From: Sweltsa coloradensis
Taxonomy: Eukaryota; Arthropoda; Insecta; Plecoptera; Chloroperlidae
Assembly: GCA_024449915.1 (NCBI GenBank)
Contig: JAMZAV010000953.1
Span: 62,001-126,000, forward strand
Direction of reading: 5' to 3'
Length of the DNA: 64,000 nt
In this document: one piece after another, positions 34,308 to 45,857 of the stretch
How the letters are laid out: the number at the start of each line of letters is the position of its first letter
How positions within the stretch are numbered: the first letter of the stretch is position 1
Notes under the pieces: model-generated
The model's database searches: none
Told to the model about the DNA's origin: nothing
Seen by the model: only the letters and a program-made list of their open reading frames with translations
Translations under genes and position numbers: made by a program

Positions 34308-35325
34308 GTGTGGCTCGTTGGTCTTGTGGTTGGCGTATCTGCTTCCAATGCAGAAGGTCCAGGGTTTGATTCCTGCCAAAGTTAGAAGTTTTTGTGTAGC
34401 TCGTTGGTCTTGTGGTTGGCGTATCTGCTTCCAATGCAGAAGGTCCAGGGTTCGATTCCCGCCAAAGTCAGAAGTTTTTGTGTGGCTCGTTGGTCTTGTG
34501 GTTAGCGTATCTGCTTCCAATGCAGAAGGTCCAGGGTTCGATTCCCTTTAAAGTCAGAAGTTTTTTAACTTCTGATTTGGACTTTAGTCCATCAGTTCTT
34601 GTCTTAGGAGTTTGTAAACGGTGACTTTGGAGCCGTCCTAGCAACAAAGCACATATTAAATTCAGAGTTGTTCTGAATCGGCCTTGTTGATTCTGGCGTT
34701 GATCCGCGGGTGTTCGACTTGTCCATACCACTGATTGTTATATTTCCTATTAAAAAATATCGATCTTTGGTTGGTTATCGCTCACTCGTCGATTGCGTCG
34801 GGGCCATTGATATTGAACCCCTATTGTAGGCTAGATTAGCAGTCTCCTATACCTCCGTACAGGCGCGAGCGTAGCAAATTGAAGAGTCAATCGGCCCATT
34901 TCAAGATGGCGATTTGGCGTTTTCATTGATGCTTTTTTAATGCAATAAAGTATTTTACTGGATTGTTTGATATGGTTTTAGCTTGTGCAGCATGGTATTA
35001 AACAAACAGAAACAATACGAAGTTATTGCATAAAGGAATTTAGTAATCATTTGATGTTAAAGGCTAGTATGCTTACCTGTCAACCTGGCGGCAATCTTGA
35101 GAACTATTTGGGCTACAAATCGCTCCAATTTGATTAACATGTAAACTGGAATTTCAAGATGGCTTCTAATTGTCACGGAAGTGGACCACCCACATCTAAT
35201 CTAGCCTACAATAGGGGTTCAATATCAATGGTCGGGGCCTACAGGGTTAGCTTAGTCGCTTTGATTTACTGTCCCCCACTGAAAACAGTTATATAACTGA
35301 GTGGATACACTCCAAATACAATTTT
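34308..35325 (+). repeat. tRNA-headed SINE, copy 2, with triplicated head and MITE insertion
   Basis: The tRNA-like head is present three times in tandem, starting at 34308, 34394 and 34480 (86 bp period). Each unit has an anticodon-like stem-loop (TCTGC-TTCCAAT-GCAGA) and a B box 'ggttcgattcc'. The tRNA of origin is uncertain (glycine UCC-like by overall similarity, CCA by strict spacing). The body runs to 34804, is interrupted by a 426 bp MITE and resumes at 35239-35325. Confidence 0.8.
34805..35230. mobile_element. MITE with perfect 35 bp inverted ends and 8 bp target duplication
   Basis: 34805-34839 is the exact reverse complement of 35196-35230 (starts CATTGATATTGAACCCC). 'gtcggggc' is duplicated at 34797-34804 and 35231-35238. 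SINE copy 1 has the uninterrupted site (near 34149), which proves the insertion. No protein. An 8 bp duplication suggests hAT or P type. Confidence 0.9.
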
Positions 35326-35964
35326 TTTATTTTATTTATTTTATTACTTTATACAAAATTTAGTCTGGTAATTTGGCACTCAGTTTCAATACAAATAAGC
35401 AATTGTTGTTGTTTTCACAATGTCTTACTCTTATATGTATGGCATTTTTCGAGAAATGTTTCATTAATTTGTAATAAGTTATTTTCACCAATATTTATTT
35501 TTTTAGTACTGGAAAGCGTATGTTTATTGTCGGTTAAAATTCCAAGTTCCTTTTTTTATAATGTGTATGCCTTTGTAATTGATCGCGCCCTACAGTAAAC
35601 GGCAGGAGGCCATTTACAAAGAAAAATCGTAATCCAAGGATGAAAATTAATCCTGTTAAGAAATAAATTCACATATAATCTTTTATTTGGGTAATCGTAT
35701 CAGCTAGCATCATATTTTTGTTTTCATAAAGTGTTCCTAGCTAAGTTATAATATTATCCCGCACTGTTATTTTGAGGGTGTTCAGTTTTTGTTTCATTCA
35801 TATTTTGTTCAAATTCATTTGAGAAAAATTAAGTTTAATTACTCAGCTTTCTTTGGAAACAACAAGCTTCAGTAAGAATTTTACCAGATAGGAACATGCT
35901 GCGGAAAGGACTGGCGTGGGAAGGCACTGCAAGAGGTCGCGCTAGCGACCTCGTGTTATATACT
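35326..35964. other. No gene recognised
   Basis: AT-rich. A GC-rich junction at about 35930-35955 ('ggtcgcgctagcgacc' can form a short hairpin) leads into a LINE fragment. Confidence 0.35.
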
Positions 35965-36600
35965 GGTCTCACAACAGAGATGTTCGTTTTTCCGGCACGC
36001 AACCGCCCCTTATTGACAAATTTATTTAGAGAAATAAATTATGGGACTTCGTTCATTACTAAAGTTTTTTACTTCGACAGCTCTTATTCCGTCATATCCG
36101 GGCTGCATATTTACGTTTATCTCATCTATAATGCGTTTTACTTTATTTTCTGTTATCGGAGGCTACCACAACGATTGCGGAGCAACATCTTTAAATACGT
36201 GTTGTGCACACCTCAAATCACACACATGACGAATCTTCTCCACTTGCTTTACAAAGTTGCAAACTCATTTGCAATGCTCTCATCGGTGTGTTTCTTACCT
36301 CAATGTTTTTTAACAACGGTAACAACGGAGTTTTTGATTTTGTAGCCCGAGAGTACATTTATAGTTTGCCACAATCCTTAGGTCCACTGCAATTATTTAT
36401 CGATAACCGGTAAAAAGCTTGTTTTACAGACCATACCTGCTTGTTTACACAATTTCTATACCCCACGTATTCTTTTCTATAGGTCGCTTTGGATGGATTT
36501 AGAGCTCTACAATTTTTCCAGCGCCTGAACAATTTATCCCTCTGATTTGTTAATTTGACCAGCTAATCCCTTACTTCTGTAATCTCATTTTATCCTTGAT
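35965..36600 (-). pseudogene. CR1-group LINE internal fragment
   Basis: Similar to 24895-25510 of the minus-strand LINE: 'gttcgtttttccggcacgca', 'caaccgccccttattgac', 'aggctaccacaacgattgcg' and the region around 'ttgtttacac' align in the same order. It covers the endonuclease-RT linker and the first RT block. Frames are broken throughout, so this is an old fragment. It helps show that the 24.9 kb copy also has lost bases between its endonuclease and RT frames. Confidence 0.75.
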
Positions 36601-38087
36601 TAAAGTTTGCCTGCACTACCTCGCCACCGTCTCGGGTCTACCCGGGCGTGACATCTTCAATGGATCTAGTGTTAGGCTTGATAGAGTGTAGTGTAGTGAA
36701 GACCTTCGTAGGCCTATAACAATTTTGACTGATAGACTATGCTTCCATTTAATTATGTGATTACCGTAAATTATTGCCAATGTACATGTCAAAACACCTT
36801 TTCCTTTTATCCATGGCGTCAATATGCCATTTTATGGTGAACGTGAAACTACTGAACTTAGCACTCTGGATTTAAATAATGATAGAGTTGCCAATAGTGT
36901 ATTTTGGTAACTGACAATAATATTGTGCATTGGACTGACTCTCTGATACAACCTTTAAGATGAGGGCTTTACACAATAAACTCCGCTTGACGTTGTAGTC
37001 ACTTAGATGTTTACAATTGAATAGTTTCCACTTTAAAAAGTAATCTGGCGGATCGAAAGCAATTTTAAACTTTAGCCGGAACGTATTTTACCTTTATTAC
37101 TTTAATTCCGCTGAGTTTTTCATTTATTCGTTTTACAACAAAATTCTAATAGAAACGTTTTAGGAGAACCTCTTCTCATATGGTTGAAATTTTATGCGAT
37201 GCTTGCCGTAATTACGTAGGAAATATTAAGACCATAGAATATAAACCACCACCGTGCGCATGGTTTTCATTTGAAAAAAGTTTATGGTGCAATGTTTTCC
37301 ATTAGCTATCGTACCAGAGCAATTATTCAACCCTAGTATGTTTGCACGAAGTAATTATCCTGTACTTGCATCGGGGTGTAATTAAAATGGACGAACAACG
37401 AAGTAATTTATGTACAGATAGGATCTGGAAGCCTCTCTTATCCTTCGTTCGTAACTCCGCGTGGTAACCATGCATGCCAATTTAGAGTACTTTTCATTAT
37501 TACCTTCCTAATATGCATGCATGCACGTCATTTTCACCAGAGCTAACCACATTACCAATGCGAATGGGAGTGTTTTGAAAGGTATATAATTAAAAAATAT
37601 CATTATATTCTATTGCTTGTGTTCGAACATAGTATTTACATTCCATGGCGTAATGTTTGGAACCATTCTAGGCAACTAGGTAAAGCAGGAACGTATTGTA
37701 GGTTTGAAGTCGAACTGGTTAGCCTGAGTGTATTGTGTTTGTGTGCATATTTGTAACATCCTTCTGGCATCGTAGTCATATGGGTATTGGGACGAATGGG
37801 AATATTGTTGCCTTATCGTGACGCGTTACAGTGTTGTTATCATCTGTTTCGCTAAATAGCTCGTACAAAAGGTAATCAGAATCATCATGGCCGTTTATTG
37901 TAGAGAGACTGTGCAGTGCAAGATAATATGTGAGCCGGGAATTTGTACTTTTAGGTGGCACAATCGTAGCATCTTTATTCTATTCTATATTATTATTTAT
38001 TCTACTTTTATATTATGTGGTACTATTTTTTTTATTTAATACATATTAGAAGATTCATTCACGAGACATATTATACAGACATTATAA
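36601..38087. other. No feature recognised
   Basis: Nothing recognised in about 1.5 kb of AT-rich sequence; the open frames (under 70 codons) lack motifs. Confidence 0.4.
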
Positions 38088-38129
38088 ATTATTATTATTG
38101 TTATTGTTATGATTATTATAATAATAATA

Positions 38130-38166
<37 letters not shown>
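38088..38166 (+). repeat. (TTA)n microsatellite
   Basis: Interrupted ATT/TTA tract ending at the truncated 5' end of a LINE 3' fragment. Confidence 0.9.
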
Positions 38167-38167
<1 letters not shown>

Positions 38168-38643
38168 AACTTTTGGTTAGTCATAATGCAAATACTCGCG
38201 CCAGGGGAGGCAGAGTTTTGAAAAAAACCAACTTACAACAATAAGTATGGGAAAAAGACGCTTTGCCAATAAGTGAAACCTTTTACTTTTAATAAAATTC
38301 CCAAAATTTACGAAGTATAGATCAAATAAGTAGGTAAAGAATGAGTTAAAAGTTTTTTTGTTATATGAAACAGACATTGCTGTAAGTGGGATGCGTAGTA
38401 TTTTTAAGTTTCATTTTCAGTGATTTTTAAATTTGTTCAAGTTTTCTGTATGTTTTTTGGTTCTAGGTATTTTGTTGTTTTTCCCTTGTACTTATATCAA
38501 TATTATAAAGTCTGGAGTCTGGGTTATTTTTATTAATTGTCAATGTTTTTTTATCCCCACAGCTAAGCCGCTTGCGTGGCTTGTGGGACTCGTTTCCATA
38601 CTGAACTAATCATGTATTTAAATATGTACTTCAAAAAAAAAAA
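38167..38643 (+). mobile_element. 3' fragment of a CR1-group LINE
   Basis: Recognisable by 'aacaataagtatgggaaaaa' (the NNKYGKR block of the ORF2 C-terminus, compare 62590), a 3' UTR and a hairpin at 38556-38587 (CCCACAGCTAAGCC / GGCTTGTGGG), then an A-run, (AT)n and (ATT)n. The coding part is degenerate. Confidence 0.7.
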
Positions 38644-38651
38644 TATATATA

Positions 38652-38687
<36 letters not shown>
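38644..38687 (+). repeat. (ATT)n tail of a CR1-group LINE
   Basis: Tail of the form A-run, (AT)n, (ATT)n directly following the LINE 3' UTR. Confidence 0.9.
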
Positions 38688-38689
38688 GA

Positions 38690-41353
38690 AGGATTGAAGA
38701 CTTTCGCGGACCGTTATATTAATATTAGACGGTTTTCGGCGGGACATTGCCCCGGGGTTATTAAGAGTGTAATGAAAACATACCTGTTTTTATTGCGCGC
38801 TTGACGTTTCGCAGCTACTGTGAGCCGCATTGTCCAAAGACTGAAGAGATTCCTGCTTTGCCCCTTTGGTTTAAAGCCCTGGGTTTTCATCCCATGTGTG
38901 CCTGCGGTGGAAGATGATATTGGCCACATTCCCTGTGTTTGTGTGGGGTGGAGGGGCGGGGAGGGCGCAACGATGGTCTGTCTGTCCGACTCTGGTTGCT
39001 GTTTTACTATTCCACTCTTCGTACGTTCCAGTGTCGGACCCCAAGATGGACTTTATTTAAAACCATCTCCCCCATTGAAATTATTGTCTTTTTTTTCGGA
39101 TTTCCACCGCCTCCCTGATGTATCTGGGCAAAAGTTGGTTTTGGGAGTTGAGGACTCGTGGGTTATAAAACTAAATTTTGGTGTCCTGGGTTTGAAAATT
39201 TTCTCCTGGGCGTGTTTAGCCAGCGCAGAGTTGTTTGAGTCGCCTTTCCTGGCAGTGGGCCCATGTGTTCGATTATTCTTGTTCTAATTGTTGGGCCCCG
39301 TCTGTCCGATGTACACTTTACCACACTCACAGGGAACTTCGTACACTCCCGAGACCATTAGAGGAATATGGTTTTTGACTGAGTTTAGTGACGCTTGGAG
39401 TTTTTTATGTGGAGAGTAAACAGGGTGTATATCATGCTTCTTTAGTATACGCGCTATCTTGTCGGTGACCTGATGAACATATGGAAGAAAAGTTTTAAAT
39501 TTTTACATTGTCATTTGATTTATCTTTCTCTACAGGTTTTTGAGAAAACACTTGTTGTTTGAATGTTTCTTTATGGCAATGGGATTGTATCCATTCTGCA
39601 CAAAAGCGTTGTGAGAGTTTCTTTCGTTTATAAAGCTTTGTTTATCGGAAATACGCACGGGCCCTAGTTATAAGGGTATTCAAACTGCTCGTTTTTGATT
39701 GGGGATGGGGGTTTGTGATTGAGCGTGCAGGTACTGATTAGTGTGCGGTCTTTCCTGTATACACTGTGGCCTAGTTTTCCCATTATTTAGTTTTGTTACC
39801 AGTACGTCTAGGAAAGGTAGACTTTTGTTTTCTCTCGTTCGATAGTAAATGAAATGCTTTTATTGATACTGTTGGGGTGTTGGTGGAAACGTGTTTTAGC
39901 TCCCGGTCGCCATGAGACCAAACGGCATAAATATCATCAACATAGCGAAGCCATAATTTAGGTTTTAAGGGGGGCTGATTCTAGAGCTTTTTCTTCAAAA
40001 TATGCAGGGTAAATGTTAGCTACAACAGGTGAAATCGGGAACCCATAGCAGCCCCTTCTTTTTGTTTAAAAAAACTCTCCATTTCCAAACAAAAAATGTT
40101 GATGTAAGACAATTTCAGTAGCTGCCCTAGATGTTCTGGTACCAACTCTTGATTACCTCCATTGTTTCGGAGTGGGCAGTTTGGTAAACAATGAGACGTT
40201 TGTCAAAACTAACCATTATATCCCCCTCTTCTACTCGTAGAGTGTCTAGTATCTCCACGAAATGTGAGAGTCTTTAACGAAAGAAGCCGACGTCGGGACC
40301 ATGAGCGTAACTGTTTTGCCAGATGTTTAGCTAATTGGTGTGTGGGCGAGTCCACTGCACTGACAAATCGGTCGCAAGGGGATGCCTGGCTTGTGAATCT
40401 TTGGTAACCGTACATTCTAGGCAGTTTTAGGGTCAGGTTTGTTATGTATTTCTTGACTTGTGGGTCTAGTGGAGATGCTTTTAATAGTTTAACTGTTTTC
40501 GTGTGATCACTTTAATAGGATTTTTTGACACTTTCTGTAAGTGGGGTCCTCAAGTAGCTCGTGCATTTTGTATTGTATTAGATGTTTTCATGACAACAGT
40601 GGGGATCCCTTATCACTCTTTAGAATTACAATATCGGTATTACCTTTGATTTCCCCTGAGTGCTGTACGTCTTCCCTCGAGGACGTTACTTTTCGGCGGT
40701 CTAGATGTCTTGATAACCCGGGCCCACATCCTGGCGTATCTCTTCCGCCCTTTGGGATCATCAAGACGAGTAATTGCTGCTTCGACGCCCACTACTATAT
40801 CTTCGATGGGTATTTTATTTGGCCCCGATTTGGAAATTTAGCCCTTTGATAAAAACAGTAAGCAGCATCATGAGGGGAGTATTGAAATATTTTTGATACA
40901 TTAAGAGGATAGATTCACTCTGCGTTTGTTTCTGTGCACGTGTTTACTTTCCTCTTTAGTGGAGACGCAAAATTCCCTTTTTTTGTGTGTTGATGACGTT
41001 ACTGTTGTTTTGAATTTACTTTGTTTTGAGAGAGTCTGTCAATTTTGTCGAAAACTTCCCGAACAAACTTGGAGCTAAAGAAACAAATGAAGGTCCAAGT
41101 AGCTCCCGAGCATTCTGTCTAAGTCACTCTCAACGATGTTATTTTACTGCGAATTAGACTTCGACTAGCACGTGTAAAAAAAGTTAGAAGTACGCGGCGA
41201 CACCAGAGTGTGTTTGATTTTAGCAAATGTAGAATCACGTCGGAATCTCTGCACCTGCAGAGAAAGGCTAGATCGCACATAACGGTTTTTTTTGATTCTG
41301 AGTTTTTCAAAAAGTACCGTCGATCTAAAAACATCCTCCCGTAGAGGCGTTTG
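38690..41353 (-). mobile_element. Penelope-like element 2, minus-strand copy
   Basis: The terminal repeat begins 'gaaggattgaagactttcgc' and contains on the minus strand GCGGCT-CACAGT-AGCTGC-GAAACGTC, a hammerhead-like stem II and GAAAC without the CUGANGA half. The ORF follows on the minus strand: GIY-YIG start at about 39299-39356 (VYEVPCECGKVYIGQTGR-like), RT at about 39400-40510 and N-terminal sequence to about 41350. Many small indels break all frames. It is followed by a second copy beginning with the same terminal motif at 41354, so the copies are in partial tandem. Confidence 0.75.
39299..40510 (-). pseudogene. Penelope-like RT and GIY-YIG, element 2 (minus copy)
   Basis: Matching blocks compared with the plus-strand copy at 41904-43317: MYG...KIHKPG and VSAVDSPTHQLAKHLAKQL (frame 40209-40415 holds part), 'ttgttaccagtacgtctagg' (the LVTK block), 'ggcataaatatcatcaacat' (the VDDIYAVW active-site region) and the YIGQTGR endonuclease start. 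No frame is open for more than about 70 codons. The protein would copy and integrate the element, but this copy is dead unless the indels are sequence errors. Confidence 0.75.
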
Positions 41354-41902
41354 GGTGAAGGATTGAAGACTTTCGCGGACCGTTATATTAATATTAGACG
41401 GTTTTTGGGACATTTGTACGCGTTATTAAGAGTGTAATACACATAACCTGTGTTATTGCGCGCTTGGACGTTTCGCAGCCTACTGTGAGCCGCATTTTCC
41501 AAAGACTGAAGAGAAATTTCCCGCTTGCTCCTGGTTTGAGCCCTCGTTTTCATCCCCTGTGGCCTGCGGTGGAAGATGATATTAGCCACATTGCCTGGTT
41601 GTGTGTGTTTGGGGGTTTGGGGGGGCGGGGGATGGCGCAAAAGGGTGGTCTGTCTGTCCGACTCTGGTTGCTGTTTTACTATTTCACCCCTTCGTGACGT
41701 TCAGTGTCGGACCCAAGAGGGACTTAATTTTAATCCATCTCCTCCATTGAAATTATTGTCGTTTTTTTTGGATTTCCACCCCCCTCCCTGATGTATCTCG
41801 GCAAAAAGTTGGTATTGGAGTTGAGGACTCGTGTGTTATCAAACTGAATTTGGTGTCCTGGGTTTGAAATATTCTCCTGGGCGTGTTTAGCCAGCGCAGA
41901 GA
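41354..41902 (-). repeat. Inverted 3'-end copy of Penelope-like element 2
   Basis: Repeats 38689-39230 at good identity (terminal repeat, hammerhead-like remnant and about 90 C-terminal codons of the ORF). At 41903 it joins head-to-head to a plus-strand copy, giving an element with inverted ends like Penelope-like element 1. Confidence 0.8.
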
Positions 41903-41903
41903 A

Positions 41904-43665
41904 AAACAGTTAATCTAATTAAAGCATCTCCACTAGACCCACAAGTCAAGAAATACATAACAAACCATGACCCTAAAGCTCCTAGAATGTACGGTCTACC
42001 AAAAGATTCACAAGCCAGGCATCCCCTTGCGACCGATATCAGTGCAGTGGACTCGCCCACACACCAATTAGCTAAACATCTGGGAAAACAGTACAGCTCA
42101 TGGTCCCGACGTCGGCTTCTTTCGTTTAAAGATCATCACATTTCGTGGAGATACTAGAACTCTACGAGTAGAAAGAGGGGGATATAATGGTTAGTTTGAC
42201 ATCGTCTCATTGTTTACCAAACTGCCCATCTCCGAAAAAAATGGAGGTAATCAAAGAGTTGTACCAGAACATCTAGGGCAGCTAACTGAACATTGTCTTA
42301 AAATCAACATTTTTGTTTGGAAAAGGAGAGTTTTATAAACAAAAGAAGGGGGTGCTATGGGTTCCCCGATTTCACCGTTGTAGCTAACATTTACATGCAG
42401 TATTTTGAAGAAAAAGCTCTAGAATCAGCTCCCTTAAAACCTAAATTATGGCTTCGCTATGTTGATTGATATTTATGCCGTTTGGTCTCATGGCGACCGG
42501 GAGCTAACAAAGTTTTTTCCCCCAACACCCAACAGTATCAATAAAAGCATTCAATTTACTATCGAACGAGAGAAAAACAATAGTCTACCTTTTCCTAGAC
42601 GTACTGGTAACAAAAATAAATAATGGAAACTAGGCCAACAGTGTATACAGGAAAGACACCACACTAATCAGTACCTGCACGCTCAATCACACCACCATCC
42701 GAAATCAAAAAAACGAGCCCGGTTTTGAATACCCTTATAACTAGGGCAGTGCGTATTTCCGATAAAACAAAGCTTATAAACGAAAAGAAAACTCTCACAA
42801 CAGCTTATGGGAGAATGGATACATCCCATTGCCCTAAGAAGAGCATTCAAACAACAAAGTGTTACTCAAAAACTGTAGAGAAAGATAAATCAATGACAAT
42901 GTAAAAAATAAAGCTTTTCTTCCATATGTTCATCAGGTCACGACAAGATAGCGCGTATACTAAAGAAGCATGAATACACCCTGTTTACTCCACACATAAA
43001 AAACTCCAAGCGTCACTAAACTCAGTCAAAGACCAATTCCTCTAATGGTCTCGGGAGTGTACGAAGTTCCCTGTGGTGTGGTTAAGTTTTACATCGGACA
43101 GACGGGCCGAACAATTAGAACAAGAATAATCGAACACATGGCCCACTGCAGGAAAGGCGACTCAAACAACCCCCTGCGCTGGCTAAACACGCCCAGGAGA
43201 ATATTTCAAACCAGGACACAAATTCAGTTTGATAACACACGAGTCCCCAACTCCAATACCCAAATTTTTGCCGAGATACATCAGGGGGGCGGTGGAAATC
43301 CGAAAAAACGACAATAATTTCAATGGAGGAGATGGATTCAAATTAAGTCCATCTTGGGGGGCCGACACTGGAACGTACGAAGAGTGGAATAGTAAAACAG
43401 CAACCAGAGTCGGAAAGACAGACCATCGTTGCGCCATCCCCCCCCCCCCACCCCAACACACACAACAGGCAATGTGGCCAATATATCCCACCGCAGAGAC
43501 ACATGGATGAAAAAGAGCCTCAACCAGGAGCAAAAGCAGGAATCTTTAGTCTTGGACAATGCGGTCACAGTAGGCTGCGAAACCCTCAAACGCGCAAAAC
43601 ATGGTATGTATACTACTCTTAATAACGCGGTACAATGTCCCCAAAACCGTCTAATATATTATTCT
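41904..43665 (+). mobile_element. Penelope-like element 2, plus-strand copy
   Basis: Starts inside the RT at the block before the YGLPKIHKPG motif, runs through the RT active site and the GIY-YIG domain (43045-43317) and ends with the terminal repeat (43330-43665), whose inverse lies at 41354-41480. A region matching 38945-39230 is C-rich here ('ccccccccaccccaacacac'). Frames are heavily interrupted before 43045. Confidence 0.8.
43045..43317 (+). pseudogene. GIY-YIG endonuclease domain of Penelope-like element 2
   Basis: 90 codons: GVYEVPCGVVKFYIGQTGRTIRTRIIEH (the GIY-YIG core with the second Tyr-Ile-Gly and the following Arg), then EHMAHCRKGDSNN and RIFQTRTQIQFDNTRVPNSNT. The Cys-rich stretch normally between VPC and the YIG motif is altered by small indels. 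It is part of a larger RT-endonuclease polyprotein and not an independent gene. Confidence 0.8.
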
Positions 43666-43680
43666 ATTATTATATCTATT

Positions 43681-44770
43681 GTTACAGCCATCGTATGGGG
43701 TTGGAGATGATAGTACTTTAAATTGGAATAACAAGCTGAGAAAATAGGTAAAACGCTTAAGGTCATGCGGCTTACCAATATATGTCGTTAAAAGAATTTC
43801 ACCATTTAAATATGTAAAGATGGTTTATATAGCCCTTGCAGAGTCGGTTATTTCTTACGGTCTGTTAATTTGGGGAAATGCTTCGTTATCACAGCTAAAT
43901 AGCATAATCTCTATTCAAAATAAAATAATAAAGATGATCACTTTTGAAAATAATTTAAGCACTTTAGAATGTTATAGACTACAAAACGTTTTACCTTTAC
44001 AGAAATTATTCACATATAAATTAGTTTTGAAACATTTTTTCGTTAATACTCACAAAAATTGTATAAATCACACTACTTCTACTCGCTCCAAATCTTCGGA
44101 AGTATACCAGTTTCCACGGGTTGCAAATAAGTATGGTAAAAGAACACTTGGCTACACTATACCTTTCTTTTTTAATAGTATTCCGAAGAACATCAGAGAT
44201 TTAGAGACTATTTATGAAATCAAAAGAGAGCTAAAGGCATTTTTATTACGAAATATGCAGTGAAGTTAGGGTTGTTGTGTATTTGTACTTGTGAATTTGT
44301 TACATAAGTGTTTCATAATTTAATGTACATGAATTAGCACTCTAATATTTCACTGTTCTATATCTGATCTATTCAATGTTTATTCACTGTATTATCTGCA
44401 AACTGTTGCTTCACAAAAATGTTTTTGGCTGGTATAAGTATTTAATTTGCACATTAATTACTTGTTTTTATCTACTATTTTAATCTTTTATTTTAGTGTT
44501 ATATATTTTTATTTTTATTTTATTTTTTATTACACGCTGAGTCATTCACTGCTTACTGTTTCTTACTGTTACTTCACTAATTATTGTATTGCTATCTAGA
44601 ATTTTAAAATATTGAATTATTTAAAAATCATTATTTCACATGCATGATTTTCTTTAATGTAACTTGTTCCACAGTTAAGCTGTCCTGTGCAGCTTGTGGA
44701 TGGACGAACTTGTTTGATAAAAAAAATGTATAAGAGATATGTATTTCAATTAAAAAATAAAAAATAAAAA
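43681..44770 (+). mobile_element. 5'-truncated CR1-group LINE
   Basis: Contains the ORF2 C-terminal part and a complete 3' end: UTR, hairpin at 44669-44699 (CCACAGTTAAGCTG / CAGCTTGTGG), then an A-rich run leading to ATT repeats. The ATT repeats are also the 3' flank of the minus-strand Dong element that follows. Confidence 0.8.
43820..44263 (+). pseudogene. CR1-group LINE ORF2 C-terminal region
   Basis: 147 codons with MVYIALAESVISYGLLIWGNASLSQLNSIISIQNKIIKM, the YRLQNVLPLQKLFTYKLVLKHFF block and the terminal motif FPRVANKYGKRTLGYTIPFFFNSIPKNIRDLETIYEIKRELKAFL. The arrangement parallels 23571-24392 and 62508-62735 at moderate identity, so these are related subfamilies. Upstream, 43690-43819 gives LNWNNK and KTLK fragments in broken frames. 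It lacks RT and endonuclease. Confidence 0.8.
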
Positions 44771-44787
44771 ATATTATTATTATTATT
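44771..44787 (+). repeat. Short (ATT)n shared by a LINE tail and a Dong element
   Basis: Five ATT units between the A-rich tail of the plus-strand LINE and the 3' end of the minus-strand Dong element. Confidence 0.8.
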
Positions 44788-44944
44788 TCTTTTATTCACC
44801 AATATGAACATTACATAATGGGTATTTAAGAGCTTTCACCAGAGATGAACCACACCTCTAAGGTGAAACCCCTATTACAAAACAATTAAATATACATGAC
44901 ATTAAAAAATACAATACATACAAGAAATAACTGAAACAATGTCT

Positions 44945-45857
44945 TCATACTAAAACTTTGCGTAGTATATGGGCGGTTCCTAATAATGCTGCCTTTTGAA
45001 GCTCTGGAGTCCAGTGATTGCCAGAGATATGTTGGAGGTTCTCTTCAAAACTTCTTCCAATTGTCCCACAAGCTCCAATTATAATGGGAACAACCTTACA
45101 ACTGACATTCCACATTCGTTGAATTTCTATTTGAAGGTCTCGATATCTTGTGCGTTTCTCTGCTTCCTTTAATACTATGTTGCGGTCTGATGGAATAGCT
45201 ACATCGATGATCAAACATTTTTGAGTCTCTTTGTTTTTTAACAACAATGTCTGGTTTGTTGTGAAGAACCTTTCGATCAGTGATTATTTGCTCATTCCAC
45301 AATATGGTCACATTACCATTGTCAACTACTTGCTCTGGTTTATGCATGTACCATTTGTCAGAAGTTTCGATGTTATAACTTCTACAAATGTTCCAATGCA
45401 AATATGCCCCAACCTTATCATGTCGATCAATGTATTCCGTTTTTGCTAAGACCGGGCATCCAGAAATAATGTGCTCCACGCTTTCTTCATAAAGCTTACA
45501 CAAACGACACTTGCCATCTACTTCGAGTTTGAGAATTCTTTTTTCGTAACTTTTTGTTCTTAAGGCTTGATCTTGTGCAGCTACAATAAGACTTTCAGTT
45601 TCACCCTTGAGATTACTTCTGCCCAGCCACTTATTGGTTTGATCTTGGTCAATATGTGGTTGCATCATGCGTGTAATATATTGTCCATGCAAAGGTTTAG
45701 ACTTCCAGCAACTTATTAGATCTTCCTGGATAATATTCTTAATTTTCTTCTTGATAACCTTGACCTTGTTAGTGATGGACCCATTGATCTGATTAATATC
45801 GGTTAATTCCATACCTGATTGAAACTTGTTGCTTAACTTAATGATAGATTTTCTCAT
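44945..45857 (-). pseudogene. Dong family 2 zinc finger and restriction-like endonuclease
   Basis: Frame 45096-45857 (253 codons) holds the post-RT region, the finger CRLCKLYEESVEHIISGC (Cys-Cys-His-Cys), YIDRHD, MHKPEQVV and the start of the endonuclease (NKPDIVV). After a single shift near 45210, frame 44945-45247 continues with LIIDVAIPSDRNIVLKEAEKRTRYRDLQIEIQRMW, VPIIIGACGTI and the end LQKAALLGTAHILRKVLV. PD...D and a downstream Glu/Arg cluster fit the restriction-like fold. The domain would nick the TAA target strand. Confidence 0.85.
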
